Source of the DNA: Treponema sp. UBA4307
Lineage (GTDB): Bacteria > Spirochaetota > Spirochaetia > Treponematales > Treponemataceae
DNA length: 13,971 bases
Assembly (NCBI GenBank): GCA_002394685.1
Contig: DGUP01000080.1
Coordinates: 1 to 13,971 of the forward strand
Reading direction: 5' to 3'
Shown: piece after piece, positions 6,860 to 13,642 of the stretch
How positions within the stretch are numbered: position 1 is the first letter of the stretch
How the letters are laid out: each line of letters starts with the position of its first letter
Notes under the pieces: model-generated
What the model was told of the DNA's origin: nothing
Seen by the model: only the letters and a program-made list of their open reading frames with translations
Database searches by the model: none
Made by a program: the position numbers and the translations under genes

Positions 6860-6888
6860 TTAAAGACTTATTTTTATTTTCCGATAAT
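6860..6888 (+). promoter_or_regulatory. Putative promoter of the DUF2259 gene
   Basis: GATAAT (6883-6888, five of six) follows a weak TTAAAG (6860-6865) by 17 bp. It predicts a start near 6895 and a leader of about 40 nt ending in the strong Shine-Dalgarno GGGAGG (6924-6929), 5 nt from the ATG at 6935. The leader also holds a T-run at 6910-6916. Confidence 0.45.
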
Positions 6889-6934
6889 CATAGAGGATGG
6901 GTATATCCCTTTTTTTCATATCCGGGAGGTTTAT

Positions 6935-7639
6935 ATGAAAAAATTACTGGCAGTGCTTGTATTATTCTCTTCTGTAATGGCCATGACTTTTGCGGGAGAT
7001 GCTGCTGTATTTCAGGACATAGGTTTTTCAAAAGACGGTAAGGTATATATTTTTGCTCAGTATGGTAAAGTTGATAAAAGTTTTCAGGCCTGGGCGGAAA
7101 TCTACACTGTAGATGTTCCAAATAATGTTTTCATTAAAAGTGATGTCTATAAAACTGCACCTAGTTCTCAGACAACAAGTATCTCTGGAAAAGAAGCTTT
7201 CAAAAGCCTTCTCACGAAAAATGAATACAGGCTTTCCAAATATGATTATTCTCCTGTAAGCGGATCAAATTTGATTTATGTAAATGAAAATGAAAATGCA
7301 GATCCCACAGCAGAAATTGTATTTAAGGATTTTGATAATTCAACTGAAGATAATGAACTGTTTTATCATGTCAGGCTTGTTCCTACTGTAAGCGGATACG
7401 GTAAAAATGTTAAATCTCAGTTTTATATTGATTTCAGGCAGACTGATACTTATGGAAATATTCTTTTCCAGAAAAAAGTTGGTACTCCTGATTACAAGAG
7501 GGCTGGAATTTCCGGATACAGAATTGCAAGAATCTTTTCTGATCAGTCTGGAAAAAATCTGGTATTTGTAATTGAAAAATTTCAGGAAGATGAAACAGGA
7601 ACTTCAATCAGGTACATGGTTGAGACCCTTAGTTTATAG
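6935..7639 (+). CDS. Predicted secreted protein, DUF2259 family
   Basis: This 234-residue protein has a clean signal peptide (MKKLLAVLVLFSSVMAMTFA, cleavage probably after residue 20 before GDAAV) and no lipobox, so it should be exported to the periplasm or beyond. The mature start (FQDIGFSKDGKVYIFAQYGK), followed by WAEIYTVDVPNN and a later segment with ASP/GLY-rich strands, matches my recollection of DUF2259, a family of uncharacterised secreted proteins common in spirochaetes. The whole chain is beta-rich, with a final FVIEKFQEDETGTSIRYMVETL strand pair. No catalytic motif is visible. Translation starts at an ATG with a strong Shine-Dalgarno GGGAGG. It has its own intrinsic terminator and appears monocistronic. 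Family assignment is fairly likely; function is unknown. Confidence 0.72.
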   Translation: MKKLLAVLVLFSSVMAMTFAGDAAVFQDIGFSKDGKVYIFAQYGKVDKSFQAWAEIYTVDVPNNVFIKSDVYKTAPSSQTTSISGKEAFKSLLTKNEYRLSKYDYSPVSGSNLIYVNENENADPTAEIVFKDFDNSTEDNELFYHVRLVPTVSGYGKNVKSQFYIDFRQTDTYGNILFQKKVGTPDYKRAGISGYRIARIFSDQSGKNLVFVIEKFQEDETGTSIRYMVETLSL

Positions 7640-7685
7640 TTGAGTACGGGAGCATTAATGCTTCTGTAGATTTCGTACCACCCGG

Positions 7686-7717
7686 GGCTCCTTCAAAAGA
7701 GGAGCCTCTTTTTTTTT
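7686..7717 (+). terminator. Intrinsic terminator of the DUF2259 gene
   Basis: GGCTCCT (7686-7692) pairs with AGGAGCC (7700-7706) around a 7-nt loop, followed by TC and nine T's (7709-7717). Just upstream, 7644-7678 can form a second hairpin built on the perfect 12-bp palindrome AGCATTAATGCT (7651-7662). Confidence 0.9.
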
Positions 7718-7735
7718 AAGTTTTCACCCTTTCTT

Positions 7736-7763
7736 TTGTCATTTTTGTACTTTTTTTTATGAT
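7736..7763 (+). promoter_or_regulatory. Putative promoter of the LTD lipoprotein gene
   Basis: TTGTCA (7736-7741) and TATGAT (7758-7763), each five of six consensus bases, are 16 bp apart. Transcription near 7770 would give a leader of about 15 nt containing GAGGTG (7773-7778), 6 nt from the ATG at 7785. This spacing favours that ATG over the GTG at 7776, which lies inside the Shine-Dalgarno sequence. Confidence 0.6.
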
Positions 7764-7784
7764 ATTAATGTAGAGGTGAAAATT

Positions 7785-8903
7785 ATGAAAAAGAAAATTC
7801 TTTCGTATTTACTTAAAACACTTTTACCAGCTGGAGGAATTGTCCTTTCAGTTTTTTTTAGTTTTAACGTTTTAGGCTGCGGGTCTACAGTCAGCGGTTT
7901 GAATATGCTGGGAGGAGATTTTTCCCTTCCCCGGATTGAAGCATTCAAACTGGAAGAAAGTGATTTGCTTCAAATGAAGTTCAGCCGTAACGTTAATATC
8001 TGTCAGATGTCTGTTATCCAGGACCCTGGACTGGAAGAAAAATCTGAAGCGATTGACTGTTCCTGCCAGATTGATGAAGACGGTCAGGTAAAGATTAAGT
8101 TGAACAAAGAAATGATTCCTGGAAGGGAGTATCAGCTGGATGGAACTGTAAAGGATGAAAAGAATAATATTTTGTCCTTCAGTCTTCCTTTTAAAGGATA
8201 TAATTCCCGCATTCCTAAACTTATAATTTCTGAAGTAAGAAATGCATATGGATATTCAACTGTAAAAAAAGTAAAACACTATAAAACTGAATTCATTGAA
8301 TTATTCGTACTTGAAGACGGTAATCTTGCGGGGGTTAAAATTATTTCTGCACTTGACGGTGAAGAAAAAGCCTATTACTGTCCTGCGGTTGAAGTAAAGG
8401 CCGGCAGTTATGTCACAATCCATATGAGGACAATTTCTAAAGACAAAATCAAGGACGAAATTATAAAAGATGAAACTGATGGAAATTTAAACAGTTCTTA
8501 TTCCCAGGACACTTCTTCTTCTGCAGTTGATTTATGGTCGGAAAATGAAACTGCAGTATTTGGTGTAAGTGATGTGATTGCAGTCATTAACAGTCAGACT
8601 TCCCTGCCTATGGACGCCTTGCTTTATGAAAGCAGGGAAAAGGCTTTTGATAATTATTCTTCTCTTGCAGAAACCGTTAACTCTGCGGAAATATGGGAAG
8701 GGGAACCTTTTGATGCAAGCAATGTGGCTTCAACTGCTGTTACCAGATCCATTTCCCGGCAGAATGTAAAAGTCATTTATTCTGATTTTAAGGCAGGAAA
8801 ATATCCTGATGGAAAAATTCCTGTCAGGGCAGAGGATTATGTAGTTGTAAAAACTGTTACTCCTGGAGCTCCAAATTCTTCTGAAGCATATGTAAAAAAA
8901 TAG
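7785..8903 (+). CDS. Lipoprotein with N-terminal Ig-like region and lamin-tail-domain-like C-terminal part
   Basis: From the ATG at 7785 this gives 372 residues. The signal peptide runs to a lipobox VLGC with the acylated cysteine at 32, so it should be a membrane lipoprotein. Residues about 48-137 look like an Ig-like beta-sandwich (PRIEAFKLEESDLLQMKFSR; REYQLDGTVKDEKNN), as in bacterial surface proteins. From about 145 onward the pattern KLIISEVRN, then EFIELFVLEDGNLAGVKI and finally TVTPGAPN close to the C terminus, fits the lamin-tail domain (LTD): 'ISEV', 'EFIEL', 'DLxG' and a closing 'SPGxPN'. A Ser/Asp/Lys-rich insertion (about 215-250) and a longer loop separate its strands. LTDs occur in extracellular bacterial proteins, often next to nucleases or phosphatases, but here no enzyme is attached. 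The ligand is unknown. The gene has its own promoter and Shine-Dalgarno sequence. No clear terminator is seen in the 44-bp gap to the convergent DTW gene. Confidence 0.72.
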   Translation: MKKKILSYLLKTLLPAGGIVLSVFFSFNVLGCGSTVSGLNMLGGDFSLPRIEAFKLEESDLLQMKFSRNVNICQMSVIQDPGLEEKSEAIDCSCQIDEDGQVKIKLNKEMIPGREYQLDGTVKDEKNNILSFSLPFKGYNSRIPKLIISEVRNAYGYSTVKKVKHYKTEFIELFVLEDGNLAGVKIISALDGEEKAYYCPAVEVKAGSYVTIHMRTISKDKIKDEIIKDETDGNLNSSYSQDTSSSAVDLWSENETAVFGVSDVIAVINSQTSLPMDALLYESREKAFDNYSSLAETVNSAEIWEGEPFDASNVASTAVTRSISRQNVKVIYSDFKAGKYPDGKIPVRAEDYVVVKTVTPGAPNSSEAYVKK

Positions 8904-8947
8904 AATTGATTCAGCCCTAACTTTGGGTATAAAAATCCACATCTGGG

Positions 8948-9637
8948 CTATTCGATTTTAAAATCCGGAACTTCCCTGATTTTGTTGTAGTGGGAATCGT
9001 AGGCATGGTTTCCCGGGCGGCCAGAAGCAATCCGGTCATTTTCCGCATTAATCTGATGAAGAATCATCTGCTTAAACACATTCATTAATGGTTCAGGGTC
9101 TGCTTCTTTTGGAGCCAGCCCCTGGTCCTGAAATTCCTTTATAATGTAATAGCAGGATTCAATTGTGGAAACGCAGTATTCTTCAGGTTCGTGCTTAAAG
9201 GTAAAAATGCTTTTGTAGGAACCATAAAAGGAAATGCGGGGCAGGGTGTTTACATTCATACTTTCCTTTATCATCTTTTTGGAACAGAACCAGGTTGAAT
9301 CAATTATGATGATTAAGGGAATGCGGCCCTGCATGTCAGAAAGAAGACTTCCGGATTTTGCGGTGTAAACATCATCCCCCGGATACATGAGCATTGGAAA
9401 ATATTTCGGGTCATTAAGGAGATCATTTAAATGCTGATTATGAGTAAAATCGATTCCGACTATTATTTCGCTTTCAGGCAGACACAAGTGAGCCAGTCGA
9501 CCTGTTCCAGTACGCTGTTTTCTGGCTTCTTTAGGATGCATTAAAAAAACAAATTTAATTTTACAATCTACATCCTTTGTGTAAGGACAGTAGCAGGAAT
9601 TTTTTGGTCTTAAACATCTTAAGCACAGGTCTCTCAT
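8948..9637 (-). CDS. DTW-domain protein, probable tRNA-uridine aminocarboxypropyltransferase
   Basis: This 229-residue protein matches the DTW family, which includes E. coli TapT (YfiP). TapT transfers the 3-amino-3-carboxypropyl group of S-adenosylmethionine to tRNA uridine, giving acp3U47. Visible features: N-terminal zinc-type cysteines C5-x2-C8 and C15-x-C17; HPKE at 34-37; RTGTGRLAHL at 42-51; the signature DSTW at 113-116 after a hydrophobic strand; LPRISF at 132-137; and YCVSTIES at 154-161 (the family's LSTxEA). The full set of motifs is present, so it should be active. Length is normal. The start ATG at 9637 is preceded by GAGGAT with a spacing of about 5 nt. It lies downstream of trxA on the same strand, beyond the trxA terminator, so it has either a weak promoter of its own or readthrough. 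Exact tRNA target is inferred. Confidence 0.88.
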   Translation of the reverse strand: MRDLCLRCLRPKNSCYCPYTKDVDCKIKFVFLMHPKEARKQRTGTGRLAHLCLPESEIIVGIDFTHNQHLNDLLNDPKYFPMLMYPGDDVYTAKSGSLLSDMQGRIPLIIIIDSTWFCSKKMIKESMNVNTLPRISFYGSYKSIFTFKHEPEEYCVSTIESCYYIIKEFQDQGLAPKEADPEPLMNVFKQMILHQINAENDRIASGRPGNHAYDSHYNKIREVPDFKIE

Positions 9638-9674
9638 TATATATCCTCAGTCTGAATTAAAATCTTGGGCTAAT

Positions 9675-9711
9675 AAAAAACGCGCTGCGGAATTTTTCCA
9701 GAACAGCGCGT
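9675..9711 (-). terminator. Intrinsic terminator of trxA
   Basis: Read on the minus strand, ACGCGCTG pairs with CAGCGCGT (plus-strand arms 9704-9711 and 9680-9687), with a second small stem GGAA/TTCC inside the loop, then a six-base U-run (9675-9680). It lies 38 bp after the trxA stop and about 40 bp before the DTW start. Confidence 0.85.
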
Positions 9712-9748
9712 AATTATTGCAAATTAATGATTATTTAGCAACTCTTAA

Positions 9749-10054
9749 CTAGAGGCGTTTAAGAAGTTCATCCTTTGGAACAGCACCGATAACCTGGTCA
9801 ACAGGTTCGCCGTTCTTAAAGAATATAAAGTTAGGAATGCTCATAATTCCATACTGCTGAGCAAGAGCAGGATTGTCATCAACATTTACCTTGCATACTT
9901 TTGCCTTGCCTTTTGTTTCTTCAGAAACTTCTTCTACAACACTGGACATGCTCTGACAAGGACCACACCAGGTTGCCCAGAAATCTACCAGAACCGGTAC
10001 ATCTGATTTTAATACTTCTGCTTCAAAAGTTGCTTCTGTTACTTGTAATGCCAT
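9749..10054 (-). CDS. trxA: Thioredoxin
   Basis: Thioredoxin reduces protein disulfides in the cytoplasm, supplying ribonucleotide reductase, peroxiredoxins and others, and is itself reduced by thioredoxin reductase. The 101-residue protein has the classic order: strand VLVDFWATWCGPC with active-site Cys30 and Cys33, VNVDDNPALAQQYGI (57-70), the cis-proline loop MSIPNF with Pro74, and FFKNGEPVDQVIGAVPKDELLKRL at the end. An additional cysteine at 54 is present. The length is slightly below the usual 105-110. The ATG at 10054 follows AGGAGG (about 7 nt away), a strong ribosome-binding site. It has its own promoter (TTTACA-17-TATTAT) and terminator, so it is probably monocistronic. No thioredoxin reductase gene is beside it in this window. 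Confidence 0.97.
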   Translation of the reverse strand: MALQVTEATFEAEVLKSDVPVLVDFWATWCGPCQSMSSVVEEVSEETKGKAKVCKVNVDDNPALAQQYGIMSIPNFIFFKNGEPVDQVIGAVPKDELLKRL

Positions 10055-10115
10055 ACTTATTTCCTCCTGTTCTTTGGCTTCATAAATAAGTTACTGTAAA
10101 AATTAACTTTATGCA

Positions 10116-10144
10116 ATAATAATTTTGTTATAATTAATTGTAAA
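10116..10144 (-). promoter_or_regulatory. Putative trxA promoter
   Basis: On the minus strand TTTACA (10139-10144) and TATTAT (10116-10121), five of six consensus bases each, are 17 bp apart, giving a leader of roughly 55 nt. The -35 lies inside a perfect inverted repeat TAATTG-TAAA-CAATTA (10135-10150), a possible operator. Confidence 0.55.
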
Positions 10145-10171
10145 CAATTAAAAATGCATCTTTCCTTTAAT

Positions 10172-11644
10172 TTATATCTCCAGCTGGGCCTTCTGAATAT
10201 CATCCAGACGGCGGAGTTTTTCATCATCAAGTTTTACAAGGAGATTTTTTTCATGAGTAGGGAGTACCAGACCCTTTGGTCCGTTTTTTGCCCGGCGGAG
10301 ATATTTTACCTGAGTATAGTACAAATCAGACTGACCGTTCTGCCTTGCTTTTGAATGATAAACTGCCAGGTTCCCTGCGTAAAGTAGGATTTCCAGTGGA
10401 AAACTTTTTCCTGATTTTGCCTTGATAAAAACGTATCCTCCGTGATAATCCCTGGTGTGCATCCACATATCGTTGCCCTTAACTGTGTGGCGGAGCAGGT
10501 CATCGTTTTCTGCCGCATTCCTTCCTACAAGAATTGTCCATCCGTCTATTTCGTAATGAAGGCCTGCATGTGTTTTTTCTTTTGACAGCTGTTTTGGCTG
10601 TGTGTAGTGTCTGAGCAGCTGTTCAATTTTAATTACATTCTTCTGGGAAATAATCTGATTGTATTCTTTTTCCAGAGAGTCCAGGGCTTTTTGTGAAAGT
10701 TCAATGTCGTGAAGAAGGTCTTCCATTCCGCTCACAGCTTTTTTGTACTGGGCATAATATATTTCTGCATTCTGCTGCACATTAAGCTTAGGGTCAACTT
10801 TGATGTGAACTTCCTTATTGCTTTCGTAGTCCAGGCAGTCTAAGATTCCCCCCTGTATCTGATGGCCGTATGTGAGGATTAAATCCCCTGTGTGTTTAAG
10901 CTGAGAGGCATTTTCAAAGTCAGCCTTTTTCTGAAGAAGATTGTTCAGAGCAAGTTCCATTTTGCTGTGTTTAACATTATACCATTTTTCGGCCTGAAGA
11001 AGCAGGGCTTCTCTGGAAAGGGTTGAAGTATGTTCTGAATAATAATAATCAATTTTTTCGTTAAAGGTCAGACTGTCAAAATCTTTACCTGTTTTTTCTG
11101 TGAAATTTTCCCGGTCAATGTCATCAAATGTGCGGATTGTGAATTTTTCCAGCAGTTTTTCTTTTTCTTCCGGACTAAGTTCCTTTTGTGTAAAAGTGAA
11201 AGGCTGCCCGGTAGTTTCACCTTTGTTGGGCCGGCGGAACATACAGTCTGCAATAATATTGTTTTCATCAGTTACAATTACATTTGCAGCTCCAGACCAG
11301 AGCCTGATGTAAATGTAGTTACGCTGCTGCCAGGTAGAAACATCCATCTTGATTATTCTTTCAAGCCCCAATTGTTCTATTGAGTTGATTCTCATTCCCT
11401 GAACGTGGCTTTTAAGAAATTCGTTAAAGCGTAAAGGTTTTTCATTTTTTGTAAATCTATTTTTTGTAAGATTGATTCTGCAGGCATTTTGAGAAGTACA
11501 AATCAAAAAGTTACAAAGGTCCCCTTTATTGATAATCTTAAATCCCAGGGTATCGTAGCCGCTCTGGATTATTTCCTGAATAAAGGCCCCCTGAAGGTTA
11601 ATCTCGCTTAAAATTTTGTTAATTTCGTTACAGTTTAGACTCAT
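10172..11644 (-). CDS. NFACT (RqcH/FbpA) family protein, probable ribosome quality control factor
   Basis: NFACT proteins such as bacterial RqcH bind stalled 50S subunits with peptidyl-tRNA and recruit tRNA-Ala for C-terminal alanine tailing; older annotations call them fibronectin-binding proteins. From the ATG at 11644 (MSLNCNEINK) the protein has 490 residues. The N-terminal region (about 1-160) is NFACT-N-like; a coiled-coil-rich stretch follows (about 205-345). The C-terminal NFACT-R domain (about 358-472) shows GRNAAENDDLLRHTVKGND, WMHTRDYHGGYVFI, AVYHSKAR and VKYLRRAKNGPKGLVLP. It is shorter than the B. subtilis protein (about 570). I could not confidently place the tRNA-contacting Asp-Arg pair. 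A TTG at 11668 would add 8 residues but overlaps the promoter; the ATG lies 6 nt after TATAAT with no Shine-Dalgarno sequence. It is divergent from ilvB with only 63 bp between. Confidence 0.88.
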   Translation of the reverse strand: MSLNCNEINKILSEINLQGAFIQEIIQSGYDTLGFKIINKGDLCNFLICTSQNACRINLTKNRFTKNEKPLRFNEFLKSHVQGMRINSIEQLGLERIIKMDVSTWQQRNYIYIRLWSGAANVIVTDENNIIADCMFRRPNKGETTGQPFTFTQKELSPEEKEKLLEKFTIRTFDDIDRENFTEKTGKDFDSLTFNEKIDYYYSEHTSTLSREALLLQAEKWYNVKHSKMELALNNLLQKKADFENASQLKHTGDLILTYGHQIQGGILDCLDYESNKEVHIKVDPKLNVQQNAEIYYAQYKKAVSGMEDLLHDIELSQKALDSLEKEYNQIISQKNVIKIEQLLRHYTQPKQLSKEKTHAGLHYEIDGWTILVGRNAAENDDLLRHTVKGNDMWMHTRDYHGGYVFIKAKSGKSFPLEILLYAGNLAVYHSKARQNGQSDLYYTQVKYLRRAKNGPKGLVLPTHEKNLLVKLDDEKLRRLDDIQKAQLEI

Positions 11645-11650
11645 AAGTTC

Positions 11651-11679
11651 ATTATACACTAAAATCAACTTGTTAAAAA
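11651..11679 (-). promoter_or_regulatory. Putative leaderless promoter of the NFACT gene
   Basis: A consensus TATAAT (plus-strand ATTATA at 11651-11656) lies 6 nt before the ATG at 11644. The -35 is poor (TTTTTA at 11674-11679, 17-bp spacing). No Shine-Dalgarno sequence lies between, so transcription should begin at or beside the start codon. Confidence 0.55.
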
Positions 11680-11698
11680 TCGTCTATCCGTGTAAAAT
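11670..11698 (+). promoter_or_regulatory. Putative near-leaderless promoter of ilvB
   Basis: TTGTTA (11670-11675) and TAAAAT (11693-11698) are 17 bp apart. The -10 ends 9 nt before the ATG at 11708, predicting a 0-3 nt leader and no ribosome-binding site. Its -35 overlaps the proposed NFACT -35 on the other strand. There is no room for a leader peptide, T-box or attenuator. Confidence 0.6.
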
Positions 11699-11707
11699 CT
11701 TTTCAAT

Positions 11708-13465
11708 ATGATTAAAGCAACAGGTTCACAGATTATTATTAAACTCCTTGAACAGGAAGGTATTGAAATAGTTGCCGGTATTCCAGGCGGCTCTATTCTC
11801 CCGCTTTACGATGAACTTAACAGAAGTTCCATAAAGCATGTTCTTGTCCGCCAGGAACAGGCTGCCGGCTTTATAGCTCAGGGTATGACCCGTTCAAGCG
11901 GAAAACCTGCGGTCTGCATGGCAACATCTGGTCCGGGGGCAATGAATCTTTTAACAGCAATTGCAGATGCCCGGTGTGACTCAGTGCCGATCATAGCGAT
12001 TACAGGACAGGTAAATACATCTCTCATTGGAACTGATGCATTCCAGGAAGCTGACACTTTCGGCCTGTCTTTTCCAATTACAAAGCACTCAATGATGATA
12101 AAGGACCCTGCTGATTTATTTACAGCAATTCCCCTTGCATTTAAAATTGCATGCAGCGGAAGACCGGGACCTGTTTTAATTGATATTCCAAGAGATGTTC
12201 AGACAGCTGTCCTTGAGTTTAAGGAATGGCCTTCAAAAGCTGATGTTCTCTTAAAGCATCCTAAACTTCTTACTGAAAAATTCCTCACTCCAAAGGAAGA
12301 ATATAAATCTCTCCTTAAGAGGATGATTGAACTCCTTCTGGTGTCAAAAAAGACTGCTCTTTATCTTGGAGGAGGATGTAACAATCCTGAAAGTTCTGAA
12401 GCAATTAACAAACTTCTTAAGATTTATCCGGCAGCAGTTTGTACCAGCCTTATGGGAATTGGTGCAGTTCCACGGAATTACGAATACAATTTCGGCATGG
12501 TAGGAATGCACGGTTCTTATGCTGCAAACAGGGCAATGTATGAAGCTGAACTGGTTCTTGCATTAGGCGTACGCTTTGACGACCGGGCTACTGGTGTAAT
12601 TTCCAGATTCTGTCCTGATGCAAAGATTATTCATATTGATGTAGATGCTGCGGAAATCAATAAAATTCTTCCTGCTGAAGTTTCCCTCGTAGGTCATCTT
12701 CAGGAAGTTCTTCCTCTTTTAACTGATGCCTATGAAATTTCCCAGAAGAATTTCAGTCAGTCAAAAGATTTTATTAAGGCGAGAGCTGAATGGCTTTCTT
12801 CTGTAAAAAAGATTTATGATGAAACAGAAAGCGTAATGTGCGGCCGTTCTCCAGACCTGGAAAATGATTCAGTTAATCCTAGAAGTTTCATAAAGTCCCT
12901 TCCTCTTTTTGCAGAAAATGCAGGTATTAAGGAACATGACCTGATTGTAACTACAGATGTTGGTCAGCATCAGATGTGGGCTGCCCAGTATTATCCTGTA
13001 AATTATGCCCGTACTTTCCTTACAAGCGGTTCTCTTGGAACAATGGGATTTGGTCTTCCTGCAGCAATTGGAGCGGCTCTTGCAAATCCAAAGAAGAGGG
13101 TAATCTGTATTACAGGTGACGGCTCAATTCTTATGAACGTACAGGAACTGATTACCTTAAGCGAACAGAATCTTAACGTTACAGTAATTGTCCTGCAGAA
13201 TGGAAGTCTGGGAATGGTTCACCAGCAGCAGGAATATCTCTTTAACAAAAATTATTCTGCCAGCGAATTTGACAAGGTTCCTGATTTCCTTAAACTGGCT
13301 GAAGGTTTTCAGCTGGATGGAGTTGATGTTGAAGATGATGAACAGTGGTATAAAAAAGCCTTTGCTCCTGGACCTCATCTTGTAAGACTGAATATTTCAA
13401 TGAAGGAAAATGTTCTTCCATTTGTAAAAGCAGGAACTGCAAATATTGATTCTTTAAGAAACTAG
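11708..13465 (+). CDS. ilvB: Acetolactate synthase large subunit
   Basis: This 585-residue thiamine diphosphate (ThDP)-dependent enzyme condenses two pyruvates to acetolactate (valine/leucine route) or pyruvate with 2-oxobutyrate (isoleucine route). The domain order is complete. The N-terminal ThDP domain has GIPGGSILPLYDEL and the catalytic Glu50 (RQEQAA), then MATSGPGAMNLLTAIADA, ITGQVNTSLIGTDAFQEAD and PITKHS. The central domain has LGVRFDDRATG and HIDVDAAEI. The C-terminal ThDP domain has GLPAAIGAALANP and the metal-binding GDGS (about 472-475) to N499. Odd feature: the substrate-selecting Trp of anabolic enzymes (LGMVRQWQ) is Gln507 here (LGMVHQQQ), as reported for the pyruvate-specific catabolic enzyme of Klebsiella. 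No ilvN regulatory subunit, ilvC or ilvD lies beside it; a lipoprotein gene follows. The ATG has a -10 only 9 nt upstream and no Shine-Dalgarno sequence. Expression should be a single-gene transcript ended by the terminator at 13486. Confidence 0.95.
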   Translation: MIKATGSQIIIKLLEQEGIEIVAGIPGGSILPLYDELNRSSIKHVLVRQEQAAGFIAQGMTRSSGKPAVCMATSGPGAMNLLTAIADARCDSVPIIAITGQVNTSLIGTDAFQEADTFGLSFPITKHSMMIKDPADLFTAIPLAFKIACSGRPGPVLIDIPRDVQTAVLEFKEWPSKADVLLKHPKLLTEKFLTPKEEYKSLLKRMIELLLVSKKTALYLGGGCNNPESSEAINKLLKIYPAAVCTSLMGIGAVPRNYEYNFGMVGMHGSYAANRAMYEAELVLALGVRFDDRATGVISRFCPDAKIIHIDVDAAEINKILPAEVSLVGHLQEVLPLLTDAYEISQKNFSQSKDFIKARAEWLSSVKKIYDETESVMCGRSPDLENDSVNPRSFIKSLPLFAENAGIKEHDLIVTTDVGQHQMWAAQYYPVNYARTFLTSGSLGTMGFGLPAAIGAALANPKKRVICITGDGSILMNVQELITLSEQNLNVTVIVLQNGSLGMVHQQQEYLFNKNYSASEFDKVPDFLKLAEGFQLDGVDVEDDEQWYKKAFAPGPHLVRLNISMKENVLPFVKAGTANIDSLRN

Positions 13466-13485
13466 AAATCAGAATATAAAGAATG

Positions 13486-13525
13486 GCCGGGGAATTTTGT
13501 TTTACACTTTCCCCGGCTTTTTTTT
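13486..13525 (+). terminator. Intrinsic terminator of ilvB
   Basis: GCCGGGGAA (13486-13494) pairs with TTCCCCGGC (13509-13517) around a 14-nt loop and is followed by eight T's (13518-13525). It is a strong, textbook Rho-independent terminator 20 bp after the ilvB stop. Confidence 0.95.
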
Positions 13526-13534
13526 GCATTTCAC

Positions 13535-13562
13535 TTAAATAATGAAAGAATAACACTATAAT
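13535..13562 (+). promoter_or_regulatory. Putative promoter of the downstream lipoprotein gene
   Basis: TATAAT (13557-13562) follows a weak TTAAAT (13535-13540) with a 16-bp spacer. It would give a leader of about 75 nt ending in AGGAG (13626-13630), 12 nt before the ATG at 13643, a rather long spacing. Other A/T-rich -10-like hexamers lie near 13600. Confidence 0.35.
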
Positions 13563-13642
13563 AAGCATAATAATTGTATTCTGGGAATTACTTTTAAGAT
13601 ATAAGGACTCTTAATTCATTATATCAGGAGTTAAAAATTTCC

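Noticed and set aside
7776..7784. GTG start for the LTD lipoprotein
   Set aside because: The GTG is part of the GAGGTG ribosome-binding sequence for the ATG at 7785, and MKKK is the usual start of a signal peptide.
8904..8947. Bidirectional terminator between the LTD lipoprotein and DTW genes
   Set aside because: Only AGCCC (8913-8917) and GGGCT (8945-8949) pair, around a 27-nt loop and without a T-run on either strand.
11645..11668. TTG start for the NFACT protein
   Set aside because: It would lie upstream of the consensus TATAAT at 11651-11656; the ATG at 11644 gives a normal NFACT N terminus.
11645..11707. T-box or leader-peptide attenuator upstream of ilvB
   Set aside because: Only 63 bp separate the two divergent start codons and the proposed transcript has almost no leader.
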